From GCA-2746795 sp963747345 (GTDB taxonomy: Bacteria > Chloroflexota > Anaerolineae > Promineifilales > Promineifilaceae), in the NCBI GenBank assembly GCA_963747345.1, contig CAVVFA010000009.1, positions 1 through 64,000 on the forward strand: DNA of 64,000 bases, read 5' to 3'. Under the pieces are notes generated by a model, which made no database searches, was not told where the DNA came from, and was given only the letters and a program-made list of their open reading frames with translations. Positions 54,949 through 63,308 of the stretch are shown here, in pieces. Both the position numbers and the translations under genes were made by a program. The stretch's first letter is position 1; every line of letters starts with the position of its first letter.

Positions 54949-56547
54949 TTAATCATCTGCATCATCCCAGTCAGACGTGTTATGGCATTCTGAACATTGG
55001 GGTACCGGTTCAGAGTGATCTTCCCGAGGCGCTGTGTGGCAAGAACGGCAGTCTGTTAAATTAGCATGGCTAAATTCAGCATCCCAATTATTTGTGGTAT
55101 GGCATTGTGAGCATTGACCTGGGAAATGCTCGCCTGGTCGGGAATGACACGATTGGCAATCCGTTAAGCCCTCATGCGTGAACGTGGCATCGCCCCAATT
55201 GCTGGTATTGTGGCAGGCCGAACATTGTCCGGCAAAATGGTTATCAGGACGGCCGTGGCAGCTTTGGCAGTCCGTAAACCCAGCATGGTTAAAGGTGGCA
55301 TCACGCCAATTGCTGGTATTGTGGCAGGCGGAACATTGTCCGCTGAAATGGTTGTCGGGGCGGCCATGACAGCTTTGGCAGTCGTTGAATCCAGCATGGT
55401 TAAAGGTGGCATCGCCCCAATTGCTGGTATTGTGGCAGGCGGAACATTGTCCGGCAAAGTGGTTTTCAGGGCGACCATGACAGCTTTGGCAGTCATTGAA
55501 ACCCGCGTGGTTGAAGGTGGCTCCCTGCCAACTGCTGGTACTGTGACAGTTAGAACACTGGCCTGGAAAATGATTGGCTGGGGCGTTTGCCGTATGGCAG
55601 CCAACACAATCCGTCAGGCCAGCATGGCTAAAATTGATCTCTCGCCAGTCGTTGGTGGTGTGGCAGCTAGAACATTGCCCAGGGAAATGGTTCACCGGTT
55701 TGAGATTGCTGTGGCAGCTCGCACAATCGGTAAAACCGGTGTGGTTAAACGTGGCCTGTGCCCAATCTGTGGTGTTGTGGCAGGCGGAACATTGACCAGG
55801 ATAATGATTGACAGGTGCTTTGTCTGTGTGGCATTTCTGGCAATCGGTAAAGCCGGTGTGGTCAAAAGAAACAGTGCTCCAGGTTTCTGAGCTGATGTGG
55901 CAGCGTGCACATTCGCCTTCATAATGGTCAGGCGGAGCATCAACTTTGTGGCATGACAGGCATTCGGCGACATTCGTATGAGCAAAGGAAGCTTTCTTCC
56001 AGTTTGTGGTGTCGGTATGGCACAGACTGCACTCGCCCGGAAAATGGGCTTTTGGCGTATCTTCAACATGGCAAGTTTCGCAAGTAGTGACGCCAACATG
56101 ATTGAACTGGTAGGGTTCCCAATTCTCAATCAGGTGACAGTCGGAGCATTCGCCTTCAAAGTGGTTAGCGGGCGGTTGGTGACATTCGCTGCAAATGGTG
56201 GGGCTGCCGGAATAGTCGGCGGTGGTGTGGCAGGTTTCACAGGCGATGTCGTGGCCGCCGGTTAGGGGGAAGAAGCTGTGGTCAATATCTTGTAGGAACA
56301 AGACGGATTGGGCGTCGATTTCTGCGGGACGGGTGCTGATGGGAGAGGGAACGGCCGTTCCCCGCAGCGCTGGCAGTTCTCCACCATTGTCTACAGTCGA
56401 AGGCAGGAGCGAATCTGCAATTTGTTGCAAGGGAAATAACCAGTCACCTGCCTGATAGGGGTGGGTTTCAGCCAACCAGGCAATGGTGCCGGCACTTGAA
56501 ACAAATAACACGATGAAGATTGTCAGCAGAATTAAATATTTTTTCAT
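54949..56547 (-). CDS. 23-haem c-type cytochrome built of 37-residue repeats, operon gene 2
   Basis: A 532-residue protein with 23 CXXCH haem-c motifs counted by eye. A membrane anchor or signal (MKKYLILLTIFIVLFVSSAG) puts it outside the membrane. Motifs come in pairs per repeat (DCQSCHGRP...GQCSACHNTSNW), with NHF and FNHAGF histidines between that likely serve as distal ligands, giving bis-His haems. Three central repeats are almost identical in DNA with a 111-bp period (about 55200-55520). The family is the cytochrome c3/doubled-CXXCH type. Its ATG overlaps the stop of the 12-haem gene by four bases. Proteins of this size usually wire electrons outside the cell. Confidence 0.93.
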   Translation of the reverse strand: MKKYLILLTIFIVLFVSSAGTIAWLAETHPYQAGDWLFPLQQIADSLLPSTVDNGGELPALRGTAVPSPISTRPAEIDAQSVLFLQDIDHSFFPLTGGHDIACETCHTTADYSGSPTICSECHQPPANHFEGECSDCHLIENWEPYQFNHVGVTTCETCHVEDTPKAHFPGECSLCHTDTTNWKKASFAHTNVAECLSCHKVDAPPDHYEGECARCHISSETWSTVSFDHTGFTDCQKCHTDKAPVNHYPGQCSACHNTTDWAQATFNHTGFTDCASCHSNLKPVNHFPGQCSSCHTTNDWREINFSHAGLTDCVGCHTANAPANHFPGQCSNCHSTSSWQGATFNHAGFNDCQSCHGRPENHFAGQCSACHNTSNWGDATFNHAGFNDCQSCHGRPDNHFSGQCSACHNTSNWRDATFNHAGFTDCQSCHGRPDNHFAGQCSACHNTSNWGDATFTHEGLTDCQSCHSRPGEHFPGQCSQCHTTNNWDAEFSHANLTDCRSCHTAPREDHSEPVPQCSECHNTSDWDDADD

Positions 56548-57557
56548 GCCTCATCCTCCAGCCCTGTTGGGTGGCATTCAATACAATTTTCAAAGTCAGT
56601 AATGTCTTCTTCAAGGTGCTCTTCACGAATTTCGGCCGGTTCATGTTCGTGGCAGTTGTAGCAGGTGTACTCGGCATAGTTTTGCTCGTGGCAGGTGGTG
56701 CAAGTGTTGTCAGATTCGCCATGCGTCAGCGGGAATGTATGGTAGGTCAGTTGGGCGGGTTTCCAGGCGGTGGTTGTATGGCAGCGTACACAATCGAGGC
56801 CAAATTGCCCGGTGTGGAGGCTTGGTTCAGCATGGCATTGGCTGCATTCTCGCGGCGTTCCCTGAAATACCCGTTCCTGATGGCATTCCTGGCACGCAAC
56901 GGCGCTATGGGCGCCATCTAAAACGAAAAACGTGGCATGATCAAATTGTGCCATCCTATCTACCCCATCATGACAGGCCAAACAGTCGTCGCCAAACTGC
57001 TTTTCGTGTTCGGCCATAAATGTTGAGTCTAAAGCTGTGTGGCAGGTTGTGCAATCGACTGAATCAGCATCGTACTTGTTTTGCATATGGCAGTCCTGGC
57101 AGGTAATGGGTGTATTGTCGGGGTTGACCTGATGTTTGGCTAAGGTAAACAGGGTGCTGCGGTTGTGGTCAAAATGGTTGGCCGCCAATTGGGTGATAGT
57201 GGCGTCACGTCCCTGGTGGTCTGTGTGGCAAAGCACACATTGATCGGCACTGCTAAAACGGCCGTGTAAGCCCGTTGCGGTTTCTCGCTCTTGTTTTGTG
57301 GTGGTGTGGCATGTTTCACAACGGGCTGCGGACACACCGCGCCACGGATCGTGACATTGCGTGCAATCTCCTTCAAACTCAGCATGAGACGCAAAGTTGT
57401 GGATCGGTTCCGCTTGCGCCTGGGCGGTTAACTGGCCCGGACTAAAGGGAATGCCACCCTGAATAGAGAGGACAAGGGCAAGCCCTAATACCAGCAAGAT
57501 AGCTGTGCCACATCCAATACCCGAAAATAAGGGGCTGCTGCGTTTGGGTTGAGTCAT
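56544..57557 (-). CDS. 12-haem c-type cytochrome, operon gene 1
   Basis: A 337-residue protein with a hydrophobic anchor (GCGTAILLVLGLALVLS) and 12 CXXCH motifs, spread irregularly (CTQCH, CETCH, CVLCH, CQDCH and so on). The spare histidines suit bis-His ligation. It lacks the 37-residue regular repeats of the next gene. It leads the five-gene operon; its start at 57557 lies four bases from an AACGGCCGTT copy and I prefer it over an upstream frame start, since the extra residues are not signal-like. It may be the first acceptor from the membrane cytochrome. Confidence 0.92.
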   Translation of the reverse strand: MTQPKRSSPLFSGIGCGTAILLVLGLALVLSIQGGIPFSPGQLTAQAQAEPIHNFASHAEFEGDCTQCHDPWRGVSAARCETCHTTTKQERETATGLHGRFSSADQCVLCHTDHQGRDATITQLAANHFDHNRSTLFTLAKHQVNPDNTPITCQDCHMQNKYDADSVDCTTCHTALDSTFMAEHEKQFGDDCLACHDGVDRMAQFDHATFFVLDGAHSAVACQECHQERVFQGTPRECSQCHAEPSLHTGQFGLDCVRCHTTTAWKPAQLTYHTFPLTHGESDNTCTTCHEQNYAEYTCYNCHEHEPAEIREEHLEEDITDFENCIECHPTGLEDEA

Positions 57558-58181
57558 AAAACGGCCGTTCTCATCTCTATTACTAAATGCTTTGGTACGG
57601 TTTCTACCTGTAAGTGACAAAAAAACCAAAAAAGTAACGGGGGAGTTTTAGACATGAGGTGCTTTTGGCATGGATTGTGAATTTTATTTCTTTGACAGTT
57701 ACAGTGGGTCTAAGTAAAATGATTTATATCGTGACATTTCGTTTCATAAAGAAAAGCAGGTGAAATGGTTAACAGGTTGAGCGAGATTACGGAGTCACTC
57801 TATTTTCCCCAAACGGCCGTTTCTGCCCAAGAGCAGATGGACGTTTTTTCACCTGTTAGCCACCCTAGCTTTTTTATTTCCCAGGCAGTAAAGTCAACAT
57901 CATATTTTTTTATCCAACTGTAATCGGCAGGTTAGCCGCATGTTTTTGCATTAGCATTGGTTTTCATGAAAAAGGGTGGGTAGCGCAAGATGAGGGGGAA
58001 ACGGTCGTTTTCCCACACACCATATCCGTTTCAACAACTACCCATCATGAATCTAACCATCTATCAAAACCCACTCATTTTTTTGATAAAGGAGGTGCAT
58101 GGAGAGAATACGTATGAATTGACCAAACATGTTTTAACCCTGATGCCAACCTGCGGTTAGCATCTCAAAAAGGAGAAGAAA
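57558..58181. other. Gene-free divergent region before the cytochrome operon and the oppA-like gene
   Basis: About 620 bp with no credible open frame. It holds two AACGGCCGTT copies (about 57561 and 57812) and a variant within GGGGGAAACGGTCGTTTTCCC near 57996-58017, which makes a small hairpin. Promoters of both divergent units must be here, but I see no clear -35/-10 pair. The oppA-like gene has an AAGGAGAAG ribosome site. Confidence 0.5.
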
Positions 58182-59918
58182 ATGAACCCGAAAAAACAGT
58201 TAGCCTGGATAACAATCTTACTCATCACCGCCCTGATGCTCGCTGCCTGTGGCGGCGCAGCTCAACCCGAAGCCACCACCACCGCCCCCGAAGCTGAACA
58301 ACCCGATACAGCCGCCGATGCGCCAGCTGATGCGCCAGCTGATGCGCCAGCCGACATTACCGATGCCGAAGAACGCAAAGTTTCCACTTTTATCTGGACA
58401 CAAGAATTCGATACCCTCAGCCCGTTGTATACCGGCATGTGGTTTGTCACCATCACCTTCGACCTGTGGAACGCCCCCGCCTGGGTCTTCAACGATGACG
58501 ACGTGGCTGAACCCCGGCTCGTCACGGAAATGCCTTCCATCGAAAACGGCGGCATCACCGACGACGGCCGCACCATCACCATGAAATTGCGTGACGACAT
58601 CAAATGGTCAGACGGCACACCCATCACTGCCAACGATTTTGCCTTCACCTTCGACATGATCATGGATTCATCCAACATCGTCCAGTCCACTTACCCCTAT
58701 GATAACCTGCTAGGCGTCACAGCCACCGACGACCAGACGGTAGTCATGTCATTCGCCGAACCCTTCGCCCCCTGGATGACCCTATGGCGTTACGTGCTAC
58801 CAGAACACATCCTGCGCCCTGTTTATGACACCGAAGGCACACTAGATGCAGCCGCCTGGAACTTAGCACCCACCGTGGGCGCTGGCCCCTTCGTCTTTTC
58901 TGAGTGGGAATCTGGTAGCTATGCCCGCTTTGTGCGCAACGAGAATTATTACGACGATCCGCCCATCATCGACGAAATCTTCATCCGTTTTGTACCAGAT
59001 GACGCCTCCCAAACGGCCGCTTTGGTAACGGGTGACGGTGATTTGGGCACCTTCATTCCCTACTCCGATATTCCCACTCTGGAAGATGCCGGTGTCAAAG
59101 TGATGAGCGTGCCTTCTGGTTATAATGAAGGTTGGTACATCTACTTTGGCGAAAATGGGCATCCCGCTTTGCAAGACCTCAACGTGCGCAAGGCCATTGC
59201 TCTCGCCTTTGATCGCGCCGCCCTCAGTGAAGACCTGCTCCTGGGATTGACCCAACCTGCCGCTACCATGTGGGACAATATGCCCTACAACGATCCCACG
59301 CTGGAACCCTGGCCCTTCGATCCGGAAGAAGCCAAACGGCTCTTGGATGAAGCGGGCTGGGTAGACAGCAACAACGACGGCACTCGTGACAAAGATGGCG
59401 TAGAACTGGTTTTGTCACACGGCACAACCATCCGCGAGATTCGCCAGGATTCGCAGGCTGTAGCGCAGCAGCAGTTGGCCGAAGTGGGTATTGGCCTCGA
59501 TATTCAAAGCTATGACGCCGACATCTTCTTTGGCGGCATGAGCGACGGCGGGCCGGTCGCCTCAGGTGAACTAGACCTTTCGCAATGGTCAGACGGCCCT
59601 TCCGTTTACCCTGATCCCGACCATTATTATTGGTATTGCAGTGAAATCCCCACGGAAGATTATCCCGATGGCGGGAACTGGCAGCGGCTTTGTGACGAGA
59701 AACTGGATGGCCTGTTTCAACTACAAGCAACACAGACGGATTTCGCCGAACGTCAGGCAACTTTCCACGAAATTACCCGTTACATGTTTGACAATGTGAT
59801 CTGGTTAGGGCTGTGGCAAGACCCTGATTTGTGGGCAGTCAGCAGCCGTCTGCAAAACGTAGAAATCTCTGGCGCCAGTCCGTTTTACAACGTAGCTGAG
59901 TGGGATATTCAAAATTAG
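58182..59918 (+). CDS. Peptide/oligosaccharide-binding lipoprotein (SBP family 5)
   Basis: A 578-residue solute-binding protein. The lipobox is LAACGG, and a low-complexity linker with DAPADAPADAPAD follows. The family-5 signature DDIKWSDGTPITANDFAFTF lies near residue 140, and NVRKAIALAFDRAAL near 335. Family 5 binds di-, oligopeptides, nickel or sugars; ligand is not predictable. It heads a five-gene importer operon (binding protein, two permeases, two ATPases). Length and the two motifs are complete. Confidence 0.9.
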   Translation: MNPKKQLAWITILLITALMLAACGGAAQPEATTTAPEAEQPDTAADAPADAPADAPADITDAEERKVSTFIWTQEFDTLSPLYTGMWFVTITFDLWNAPAWVFNDDDVAEPRLVTEMPSIENGGITDDGRTITMKLRDDIKWSDGTPITANDFAFTFDMIMDSSNIVQSTYPYDNLLGVTATDDQTVVMSFAEPFAPWMTLWRYVLPEHILRPVYDTEGTLDAAAWNLAPTVGAGPFVFSEWESGSYARFVRNENYYDDPPIIDEIFIRFVPDDASQTAALVTGDGDLGTFIPYSDIPTLEDAGVKVMSVPSGYNEGWYIYFGENGHPALQDLNVRKAIALAFDRAALSEDLLLGLTQPAATMWDNMPYNDPTLEPWPFDPEEAKRLLDEAGWVDSNNDGTRDKDGVELVLSHGTTIREIRQDSQAVAQQQLAEVGIGLDIQSYDADIFFGGMSDGGPVASGELDLSQWSDGPSVYPDPDHYYWYCSEIPTEDYPDGGNWQRLCDEKLDGLFQLQATQTDFAERQATFHEITRYMFDNVIWLGLWQDPDLWAVSSRLQNVEISGASPFYNVAEWDIQN

Positions 59919-59985
59919 TCGTATGAATATAAGTGCGACGCATTTACTTGCAAGTTAAAAATTTAATCGGATCATGGCGGAGTTC

Positions 59986-60034
59986 GCACGCCCACGTGCG
60001 AACGGGTTTTGCAAAACCCGGCACGTGGGCGTGC
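59986..60034. repeat. Nested palindrome between binding-protein and permease genes
   Basis: Outer 14-base arms GCACGCCCACGTGC (59986-59999) and GCACGTGGGCGTGC (60021-60034) enclose a perfect 16-bp palindrome GGGTTTTGCAAAACCC (60004-60019). A related inner motif occurs at 63266-63284. It probably insulates or stabilises the binding-protein mRNA. Confidence 0.8.
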
Positions 60035-60117
60035 CTACCTCAGCAAATTATTACCCGATTATTTTCTTAAACTACAACAAAGTGCGTCGCTCCTTTGATA
60101 GCCGAGAAGGAGTTATT

Positions 60118-61152
60118 GTGAGTCGATACATTGTCCGACGACTATTACAGGCGATTCCGCTGCTGTTTATCATCAGCCTGATCATTTTTGCGCTTATGCA
60201 AAATATGGGCGATCCGATTGCGACCATGGGCGGACGACGGGCGACTCGTCCTGAAGATCGGGAACGCCTGACACGACAGCTTGGTTTAGACAGACCCATT
60301 TACACGCAGTATATGTACTGGTTGGTGGGCAATGATTGGACTAAGTTTGATGCGGATGGAGATGGTGAACCAGAAACGCCGGGTACGCGGCAAGGGGTGC
60401 TGCGCGGTGATTTTGGCACGTCGATGGTAAACCGAGGCAAACCGGTATTGGATGTGATTTGGGAAAGAGTGCCAAACACGCTGCTGTTGATGTTGGCGGC
60501 CGAGGTGGTGATCCTCGTATTTGCTGTTCTCATTGGGGTTTATTCGGCGCTGCATCAGTATTCGTTGGCAGATAATATCATAACGGCCGTTACCTTCATC
60601 GGTTACTCTATGCCCATTTTCTTCATCGCCCTGCTCTCTATCTACATTTTCTCCATCAACTTTAAGCGCTGGGGACTGCCTTACCTGCCCTCAGGCGGCA
60701 TGTTTGATCCGCAAATAGGCAAAACACCAGGGCAAGTCGCCAAACATATGATTTTGCCTGTCTTTAGCATCGCCTTCATCAGCCTGGCGGCATACAGCCG
60801 CTACATCCGCAGCACCATGCTGGAGGTGATGAATCAGGACTACATCCGCACAGCGCGAGCCAAGGGCTTAAAGAGCCGCACCGTCATCGTCGTTCATGCG
60901 CTCAAAAACGCCTCCCTACCCATTGTCACGGTGGTGGGGCTGGACATTGCCTTTTTACTGAGCGGCGCGGTTGTCACCGAGCGCATCTTTGCCTGGCCCG
61001 GCATGGGACGGCTTTTTTTAGACCATGTGTCCCGTTCTGATGTGCCGGTGGTCATGGGCATCCTCATGATCCTGGCCGTGACAGTCATCATATTCCAGAT
61101 TATTACCGACGTTGTGTATGCCTGGTTCGATCCACGCATTCGGTATGACTGA
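60118..61152 (+). CDS. Peptide ABC permease, DppB/OppB type
   Basis: About 344 residues. The N-terminus is RYIVRRLLQAIPLLFIISLIIF, typical of DppB, and the core EAA loop is DYIRTARAKGLKSRTVIVVHAL, followed by LLSGAVVTERIFAWPGMGRLF. The start is GTG 60118 with GAGAAGGAG upstream, rather than an in-frame start further up that would translate the hairpin. The loop after helix 1 has an insert DADGDGEPETPG (Asp-rich, possibly calcium-binding), unusual for the family. It pairs with the next DppC-type permease. Confidence 0.9.
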   Translation: MSRYIVRRLLQAIPLLFIISLIIFALMQNMGDPIATMGGRRATRPEDRERLTRQLGLDRPIYTQYMYWLVGNDWTKFDADGDGEPETPGTRQGVLRGDFGTSMVNRGKPVLDVIWERVPNTLLLMLAAEVVILVFAVLIGVYSALHQYSLADNIITAVTFIGYSMPIFFIALLSIYIFSINFKRWGLPYLPSGGMFDPQIGKTPGQVAKHMILPVFSIAFISLAAYSRYIRSTMLEVMNQDYIRTARAKGLKSRTVIVVHALKNASLPIVTVVGLDIAFLLSGAVVTERIFAWPGMGRLFLDHVSRSDVPVVMGILMILAVTVIIFQIITDVVYAWFDPRIRYD

Positions 61153-61165
61153 GAAGCGAGAGGTT

Positions 61166-61209
61166 AGAGCGAGAGCGAGAGGAAGTGCTATTCCTCTCGC
61201 TCTCGCTCT
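61166..61209. repeat. 19-bp perfect hairpin between permease genes
   Basis: AGAGCGAGAGCGAGAGGAA and its inverse TTCCTCTCGCTCTCGCTCT are joined by GTGCTA. It fills the 80-bp gap between the two permease genes, just before the next ribosome site. Confidence 0.85.
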
Positions 61210-61232
61210 TGCTCTTGCTAAAAAGGATTTTC

Positions 61233-62189
61233 ATGAGCACTGACGACCCGCCCGTAGTCTCCTTGCCAAAAATTGGCGCTGATGATTTAGAAGCGCCGCC
61301 ACTTTCGCCGGGGCAGATGGCCTGGCGCCGCTTTCGTCGTCATAAAATGGCAATGGTGAGTGCAGTGGTCATCATCGTCTTATTCCTCTACTCTTTTGCG
61401 GGCATGTTGGCTTATTCTGAAGCGGAGGCCAATGCTACCGACACCAGTTTGCGCCTGAGCGGGCCTTCCCGTGAACATCTGTTTGGCACGGATACCGTTG
61501 GTCGAGACATTATGGCACGCACGATTTATGGGGGGCAGATTTCGCTGTTTATTGCGTTAACGGCCGTTACCCTGGAAACAATCATCGGTATTTTGGTAGG
61601 CGCGTCAGCCGGTTACTACGGCGGCAAAATCGACAGCATCCTCATGCGCATAACTGAAGCCTTTTTGATCATCCCCCAATTGTTTCTGCTGATTGTCATG
61701 GCTAAATTCTTCGGCGGTCAGGTGCCTGATGTACACATATTAGGGCGCACTTACAGCGGCAGCGTCATCACCATCATCTTGATAATCGGCCTGACCAGTT
61801 GGATGTACCTGGCGCGCATCGTGCGGGCTGAATTTCTCTCCCTCAAAGAAAACGACTTTATTCTGGCGGCCAACGCCGTCGGCACATCCAACCGACAAAT
61901 CATCTTCAAGCATATTTTGCCCAACACCATCGCCCCCATCGTCGTTTCAGTCACATTGGGCGTTGCTAATGCTATTCTGGCTGAAGCGTACATTAGTTTC
62001 CTCGGCCTGGGCGTACAGCCGCCCACCGCCACCTGGGGCAACATGCTCGACGGTTCCTACAACTACATCGAAACCGCGCCCTGGCTCTGGATTTTTCCGG
62101 GTTTGCTGATTCTGCTCACCGTACTAGCCATCAACTTTGTGGGTGACGGCTTGCGTGATGCGCTAGACCCCAGGAGCCGGGCGATGTAA
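61233..62189 (+). CDS. Peptide ABC permease, DppC/OppC type
   Basis: A 318-residue permease. The N-terminal cytoplasmic segment PLSPGQMAWRRFRRHKMAMV precedes helix 1, as in OppC. The ready signatures HLFGTDTVGRDIMARTIYGG and the EAA loop NDFILAANAVGTSNRQIIFKH are present; the C-terminus is GDGLRDALDPRSR, the usual DppC end. The start at 61233 follows AAAAAGGA. It forms the heterodimeric pore with the DppB-type protein. Confidence 0.92.
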   Translation: MSTDDPPVVSLPKIGADDLEAPPLSPGQMAWRRFRRHKMAMVSAVVIIVLFLYSFAGMLAYSEAEANATDTSLRLSGPSREHLFGTDTVGRDIMARTIYGGQISLFIALTAVTLETIIGILVGASAGYYGGKIDSILMRITEAFLIIPQLFLLIVMAKFFGGQVPDVHILGRTYSGSVITIILIIGLTSWMYLARIVRAEFLSLKENDFILAANAVGTSNRQIIFKHILPNTIAPIVVSVTLGVANAILAEAYISFLGLGVQPPTATWGNMLDGSYNYIETAPWLWIFPGLLILLTVLAINFVGDGLRDALDPRSRAM

Positions 62190-62197
62190 GAGGAGAT

Positions 62198-62247
62198 TGG
62201 AGATTAGAGATTGGAGATTCGTCACAATCTCCAATCTCTAATCTCCA
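62198..62247. repeat. 22-bp perfect hairpin, TGGAGATTAGAGATT family
   Basis: Arms at 62198-62219 and 62226-62247, with loop CGTCAC. The same GAGATTGGAGATTA motif makes the 20886-20921 hairpin. It separates the permease and ATPase genes. Confidence 0.85.
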
Positions 62248-62259
62248 ACAACCATACAC

Positions 62260-63265
62260 ATGAACGATATACAATCACCCATACTCGAAGTCAACGATCT
62301 CCAGGTGCAATTTCACACGCCGGAAGGTACGGTTTACGCGGTCAACGGCATTTCTTACGCCATTCACGAGGGAGAAGTGGTGGCTGTGGTAGGCGAAAGT
62401 GGCTGCGGCAAATCGGTGAGCATGATGTCGATTCTGGGTCTGATTCCCATTCCACCCGGCGATATTGTAAACGGCCGTGCCACCTGGCTGGATCGCGATC
62501 TGTTAACCCTGTCTGAGAATGAGCTAGAACAAATCCGGGGTAGTGAAATCGGCATGATCTTTCAAGACCCCATGACCTCGCTCAACCCCGTTTTGAGCAT
62601 CGAGCGGCAGCTCACCGAAGCCCTACGTAAGCATTATGACTTAGACATGGCAGAAGCCCGTAAACGCGGCGTTGAATTGCTGGATTTAGTAGGCATCCCC
62701 GACGCCGCCCGTCGCCTGCGCCAATATCCGCACCAATTTTCAGGCGGGATGCGCCAGCGTGTCATGATCGCTATGATGCTGGCTTGCAACCCCAGCTTGC
62801 TCATCGCCGACGAGCCAACGACGGCTCTGGACGTGACCATCCAGGCGCAAATCGTCGATCTGGTGATTCGGATGCGCGAAAAATTGGGCATGGCGATGAT
62901 TTGGATTACTCACGATCTGGGCGTGGTGGCGGGTATGGCCGACCGGGTGATTGTGATGTACGCCGGTTATATCATTGAAGAAGCGGTGGTCGATGATTTA
63001 TACGAACGGCCGCAGCATCCCTATACTGTTGCCCTGTTGGCGGCGCTGCCCCGCGTGGATCGCCGTCGAAAGCAGCGCTTAAACGCCATCCCCGGCGCGC
63101 CCCCCAATTTACTGGTCGCACCCGCATGGCTGTCCCTTTGCGCCCCGCTGTCCTGTGGTGATTGAAAAGTGCCGTGCCGAAATGCCGCCCTTGCTCGAAA
63201 TCGACCGCCACCATAAAGCGGCTTGTTGGGTCAATATCAGCACAGGAGAGCCGCGATGTCCGTAA
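62260..63265 (+). pseudogene. Peptide ABC ATPase, DppD/OppD type, frameshift near the end
   Basis: About 335 residues when repaired. Walker A is GESGCGKS, the signature is FSGGMRQRVMIAMML, Walker B is LLIADEPTTALD and the switch His is in ITHDLGVVAGMADRV. The C-terminal oligopeptide domain with a Cys-rich GCPFAPRCPVVIEKC (4Fe-4S in relatives) is legible in another frame from about 63115; the gene then ends at 63265. The frameshift only affects the last 50 residues. It works with the OppF-type ATPase that follows. Confidence 0.88.
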
Positions 63266-63284
63266 CGCGATTTGCCAAATCGCG
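63266..63284. repeat. Palindrome CGCGATTTGCCAAATCGCG
   Basis: Nine-base arms around a single C, directly after the end of the OppD-type gene. It is similar in style to the GGGTTTTGCAAAACCC hairpin at 60004. Confidence 0.7.
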
Positions 63285-63308
63285 CTACATTTTCAGAGGA
63301 AAGCTGTC

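Noticed and set aside
55190..55530. CRISPR-like regular spacing of near-identical units
   Set aside because: The 111-bp units are a translated protein repeat without unique spacers; no cas genes are present.
55174..55890. A 238-residue plus-strand open frame with regular repeats
   Set aside because: It is the antisense of the 23-haem cytochrome; the repeats reflect the CXXCH units on the other strand.
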